Part shown: in pieces, positions 32,798-34,721 of the stretch
How the letters are laid out: each line of letters opens with the position of its first letter
How positions within the stretch are numbered: the stretch's first letter is position 1
Source of the DNA: Fidelibacterota bacterium
GTDB taxonomy: Bacteria; Fidelibacterota; Marinisomatia; Marinisomatales; UBA1611
Length of the DNA: 34,721 nucleotides
Direction: 5' to 3'
NCBI GenBank assembly: GCA_028101095.1
Contig: JAOHKG010000009.1
Coordinates: forward strand, 1-34,721
Program-made: the position numbers and the translations under genes
The notes under the pieces: generated by a model
Seen by the model: the letters and a program-made list of their open reading frames with translations, nothing else
Databases searched by the model: none
Told to the model about the DNA's origin: nothing

Positions 32798-33238
32798 ATG
32801 GCTGAAAATAATAATAAAGAGTTTACTGAAGGAAATATTCTTTGGAAAAATGTGGCAACCGTATCAAGTTTTGATAAAAAAGAACAACAGGTATTTAACG
32901 TAAATAAAAATGAAATACTTATTGCTAAAGTAGGTGATAAATTTAAAGCAATGCAAAGCAGGTGTCCTCACGCAGGTCTTTCAATGCTTGGAAGCCAAAT
33001 AAACTCGGAAAAAGATCTTATTTTTTGCAAGTGGCATAATACCAGTTTTTGTTACAAAGATGGAAAAGTTGATAAATGGGTTGATGTACCACCTTATCAG
33101 AAAAAATTGGTTAAGGTTCTTGCACTATTTAGTAAGAAATTGAAGCAGATGGTCGAAATGCCTGCAACCCCAATAGAAATTTTTAAAATTCAAGTCATTG
33201 AAAAAAATGTGTGGGTTGGAATAGAGGTCGCAAATTAG
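32798..33238 (+). CDS. Rieske 2Fe-2S protein, free-standing copy 2
   Basis: A 146-residue Rieske protein with ligands Cys56-x-His58 (RCPHAGLS) and Cys77-x2-His80 (FCKWHNT). It has the same arrangement as copy 1 and the fusion domain: GKVDKW, then a helical insert (YQKKLVKVLALFSKKLKQM), then IEIFKIQVIEKNVWVGIE. A charged 12-residue N-terminus (ENNNKEF) precedes the first strand. It starts 45 bases after copy 1. Three copies of one subfamily in a row, one fused to a cyclase, suggest a shared partner. The stop codon TAG overlaps the proposed ATT start of the next gene. Confidence 0.88.
   Translation: MAENNNKEFTEGNILWKNVATVSSFDKKEQQVFNVNKNEILIAKVGDKFKAMQSRCPHAGLSMLGSQINSEKDLIFCKWHNTSFCYKDGKVDKWVDVPPYQKKLVKVLALFSKKLKQMVEMPATPIEIFKIQVIEKNVWVGIEVAN
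33223..33227 (+). promoter_or_regulatory. Ribosome binding site supporting an ATT start
   Basis: AGAGG at 33223-33227 lies 6 bases before ATT at 33234, the spacing of a working Shine-Dalgarno. It sits inside the end of the preceding Rieske gene. Confidence 0.35.
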
Positions 33239-33743
33239 AACGTTTCGGTACTTTGTTTTACTTTTAATTATTTCCTCATCATTAATCAACTGTAAAGATG
33301 TATGGTATGATAATAATCTTAAAGATATAGAAGATCTGTCTTTAATTCTAAATGCTCGAGGCGTTGAAGATAATGTTTGGGAAAAAAGAATCTATAGCTT
33401 TATGGAATTAAGATTTTTAGAACATAAAATTAATATTGTGAACAGCCAGATCCCCAAATTAGTTTTGGATGTTAATATAATAGATTCAAGAGTTGAGAAG
33501 ACTTCTTCTTTTTTAGTGTCTTTGAGTTTATATAATTACAGTATATCTGAGCCAATGTATTATAAATCTATTGCAGATACATTAATTACCAAAAAGCTCA
33601 TGACAAGCAAGGTTTTCTCCACTGAAATGATGGGGCAATCATCATCAAATAATTTATATAGAGATGTTGAAAAATCATTAAATAAATTAATCTCTATTTT
33701 TTTAGACCAATGGTATAGGGATAATCCTTTTAAGCAGTTTTAA
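33234..33743 (+). CDS. Lipoprotein with probable non-standard start codon
   Basis: The frame from 33234 to 33743 reads a classic lipoprotein signal (RTFRYFVLLLIISSSLINC, Cys20) followed by about 149 residues with no known motif. There is no ATG, GTG or TTG in this frame between the upstream stop (33222-33224) and an internal ATG at 33402. The ATT at 33234, with AGAGG 6 bases before it, is the best start; ACG at 33240 is the alternative. Starting at 33402 would remove the whole signal peptide. The mature protein has alternating short hydrophobic stretches (LRFLEHKINIVN, FLVSLSLYNY). It could also be a gene whose start codon was lost. Confidence 0.5.
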   Translation: MRTFRYFVLLLIISSSLINCKDVWYDNNLKDIEDLSLILNARGVEDNVWEKRIYSFMELRFLEHKINIVNSQIPKLVLDVNIIDSRVEKTSSFLVSLSLYNYSISEPMYYKSIADTLITKKLMTSKVFSTEMMGQSSSNNLYRDVEKSLNKLISIFLDQWYRDNPFKQF

Positions 33744-33835
33744 TCTTCTTCTTTTTAAATCTCTTCCTTTGAGATTGATTCAGGGTTATGTAAGTTTTCA
33801 TGAAAGTCTAAATTTACCTTTATTAAAAAATATCC

Positions 33836-34721
33836 ATGAACCAAGTCATTATTATATTAAATCTCTTGATTTTTTGTTTCGCCCAAGAAGTCACAAAAAC
33901 TGTTTCCTTAAAAACAGGGAATAATTTAGCTGTGTTAAAATTTGAAGGATGGGGCATTTCTGAACCACTTACAGTGTATTTAACAGAGGAATTGCGTAAG
34001 ACAATAAGAGGACTAGATATTTTTCAAGTCCAAGATAGAGGTATTACAAATGAGGTGGAAATTTTTTACCCTCGCAAAAAAGATTATTGGGCTTGCTGGA
34101 GTGAAGAATGTGCTCTTGATCTTGGTCGCAGACTGAACGTTAATTACATCATAGCTGGAAATATTCAAAAAAAGAACGGAGATGAATTCTTAATAAACGG
34201 ACGTCTATTTTCAGTTGATATGGAAACATTGTTAAATGAATTTGCAATGAAGAGTAGTGGCATCACAGATAGCTTACTATTAGAAATGAAAAAAATGGCA
34301 TACAATGTAAGTGGTTTACCTGTTCCTGATACACTTTCAGTAGGTTCGGATACATCTCAAATAGCTACCACTAGTGACTTAAACAGAAAAAGAAGCTGGT
34401 TTAAGCTTCCACCAATACCCAGTAAAATTAAAGCATTAATGATGTCAACAGCACTTCCAGGTAGTGGACAAATATGGGCACAAAAAAAACTTCCGGGATA
34501 TGGTTTTATGGGTACTGAAGTAACTTTAGGGACAGCAGCATTAATTTCTTATATACAATATCAGCAAGCATGGGGAGACTTTGAAAAAACGTATAATTCT
34601 TATCAAAATGGGACAGATCCTCATGATTTAATTGAAATTAGACCGGATGTTATTAGGTACGCATCCGATACGCGCAGATATAATTCTTTTATGAGAAATA
34701 TCAGAAGCGTTGGAGCTTCTA
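33836..34721 (+). CDS. CsgG-like / DUF5683-like envelope protein (3' partial)
   Basis: The gene runs off the window end, open for 295 codons. The beginning (NQVIIILNLLIFCFAQE) is a signal peptide. Residues 28-140 fit the CsgG/TolB-like fold: NNLAVLKFEGWGISEPLTVY, LTEELRKTI, then CALDLGRRLNVNYIIAGNI, FLINGRLFSVDMET. Near residue 200 a DUF5683-like segment starts: ALPGSGQIWAQKKLPGYG followed by hydrophobic LGTAALISYI. Such proteins in Marinimicrobia and relatives are membrane or outer-membrane associated and unassigned. It is the last gene in the window and has a 92-base upstream gap with an unexplained hairpin (AATCTC at 33758-33763, GAGATT at 33771-33776) that lacks a T-run. Confidence 0.6.
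   Translation, partial: MNQVIIILNLLIFCFAQEVTKTVSLKTGNNLAVLKFEGWGISEPLTVYLTEELRKTIRGLDIFQVQDRGITNEVEIFYPRKKDYWACWSEECALDLGRRLNVNYIIAGNIQKKNGDEFLINGRLFSVDMETLLNEFAMKSSGITDSLLLEMKKMAYNVSGLPVPDTLSVGSDTSQIATTSDLNRKRSWFKLPPIPSKIKALMMSTALPGSGQIWAQKKLPGYGFMGTEVTLGTAALISYIQYQQAWGDFEKTYNSYQNGTDPHDLIEIRPDVIRYASDTRRYNSFMRNIRSVGAS

Noticed and set aside
33758-33776. Hairpin AATCTC/GAGATT after the lipoprotein gene as a terminator
   Set aside because: The stem is 6 pairs and no T-run follows on the + strand; kept only as an unexplained hairpin.

Overview
The window reads as a piece of an AT-rich (about 30% G+C by eye), marine-type Gram-negative chromosome of the FCB group, most like Candidatus Marinimicrobia (SAR406). 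Reasons: lipoproteins and outer-membrane style proteins, type IX (Por) C-terminal sorting domains with an NPFN motif, a dockerin-like tail on a secreted peptidase, a fused E1 alpha/beta 2-oxoacid dehydrogenase, a mitochondrial-type citrate synthase and a CsgG-like/DUF5683-like protein. The taxonomic call is inference. Every gene I can support is on the + strand; several genes overlap by 1 to about 50 bases and several start with TTG.

Layout. 1-6425: envelope glycan block: an MsbA-like ABC exporter (its 5' end is outside the window), two tandem CDP-glycerol-type glycerophosphotransferase paralogues, a GT9 heptosyltransferase, a LicC-like nucleotidyltransferase and a SerB-like HAD phosphatase. 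6466-7737: citrate synthase. 7739-14181: secreted proteins: M14 carboxypeptidase with dockerin-like tail, S8 subtilase with Por tail, an unknown protein with Por tail, and a lipoprotein. 14195-15961: a helical unknown, a DUF309 protein and a receiver-like protein. 16012-17650: a PTPS/QueD homologue lacking the usual catalytic Cys, a YhhQ-type queuosine-precursor transporter and FolE. 17650-24685: a lipoate-dependent 2-oxoacid dehydrogenase block (Lpd, LipB, fused E1, E2, an unknown methyltransferase, LipA). 24820-27231: Lon protease, then tRNA-Val(UAC) and a strong intrinsic terminator. 27500-29427: cupin, small lipoprotein, an exported protein made of 23-residue repeats, and a YfiM-like protein. 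29571-33743: PLP dehydratase, VOC protein, a three-domain ferredoxin / class III nucleotide cyclase / Rieske fusion, two free-standing Rieske proteins related to the fused one, and a lipoprotein that seems to start at ATT. 33836-end: a CsgG-like protein cut by the window edge.

How they work together. E1, E2 and E3 form one complex whose E2 lipoyl lysine would be loaded by LipB and LipA from the same gene row. The first block exports and decorates surface polymer. The most unusual part is 30989-33238: one polypeptide joins a plant-type 2Fe-2S ferredoxin domain, a class III cyclase domain and a Rieske domain, and is followed by two Rieske proteins of the same subfamily. This looks like a redox-sensing cyclic-nucleotide module with its own electron carriers, which I consider the best candidate for an undescribed system here. 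No stretch over 300 bases lacks a gene; the longest non-protein stretch (27232-27499) holds the tRNA and its terminator. I saw no CRISPR array, insertion sequence, attachment site or rRNA.
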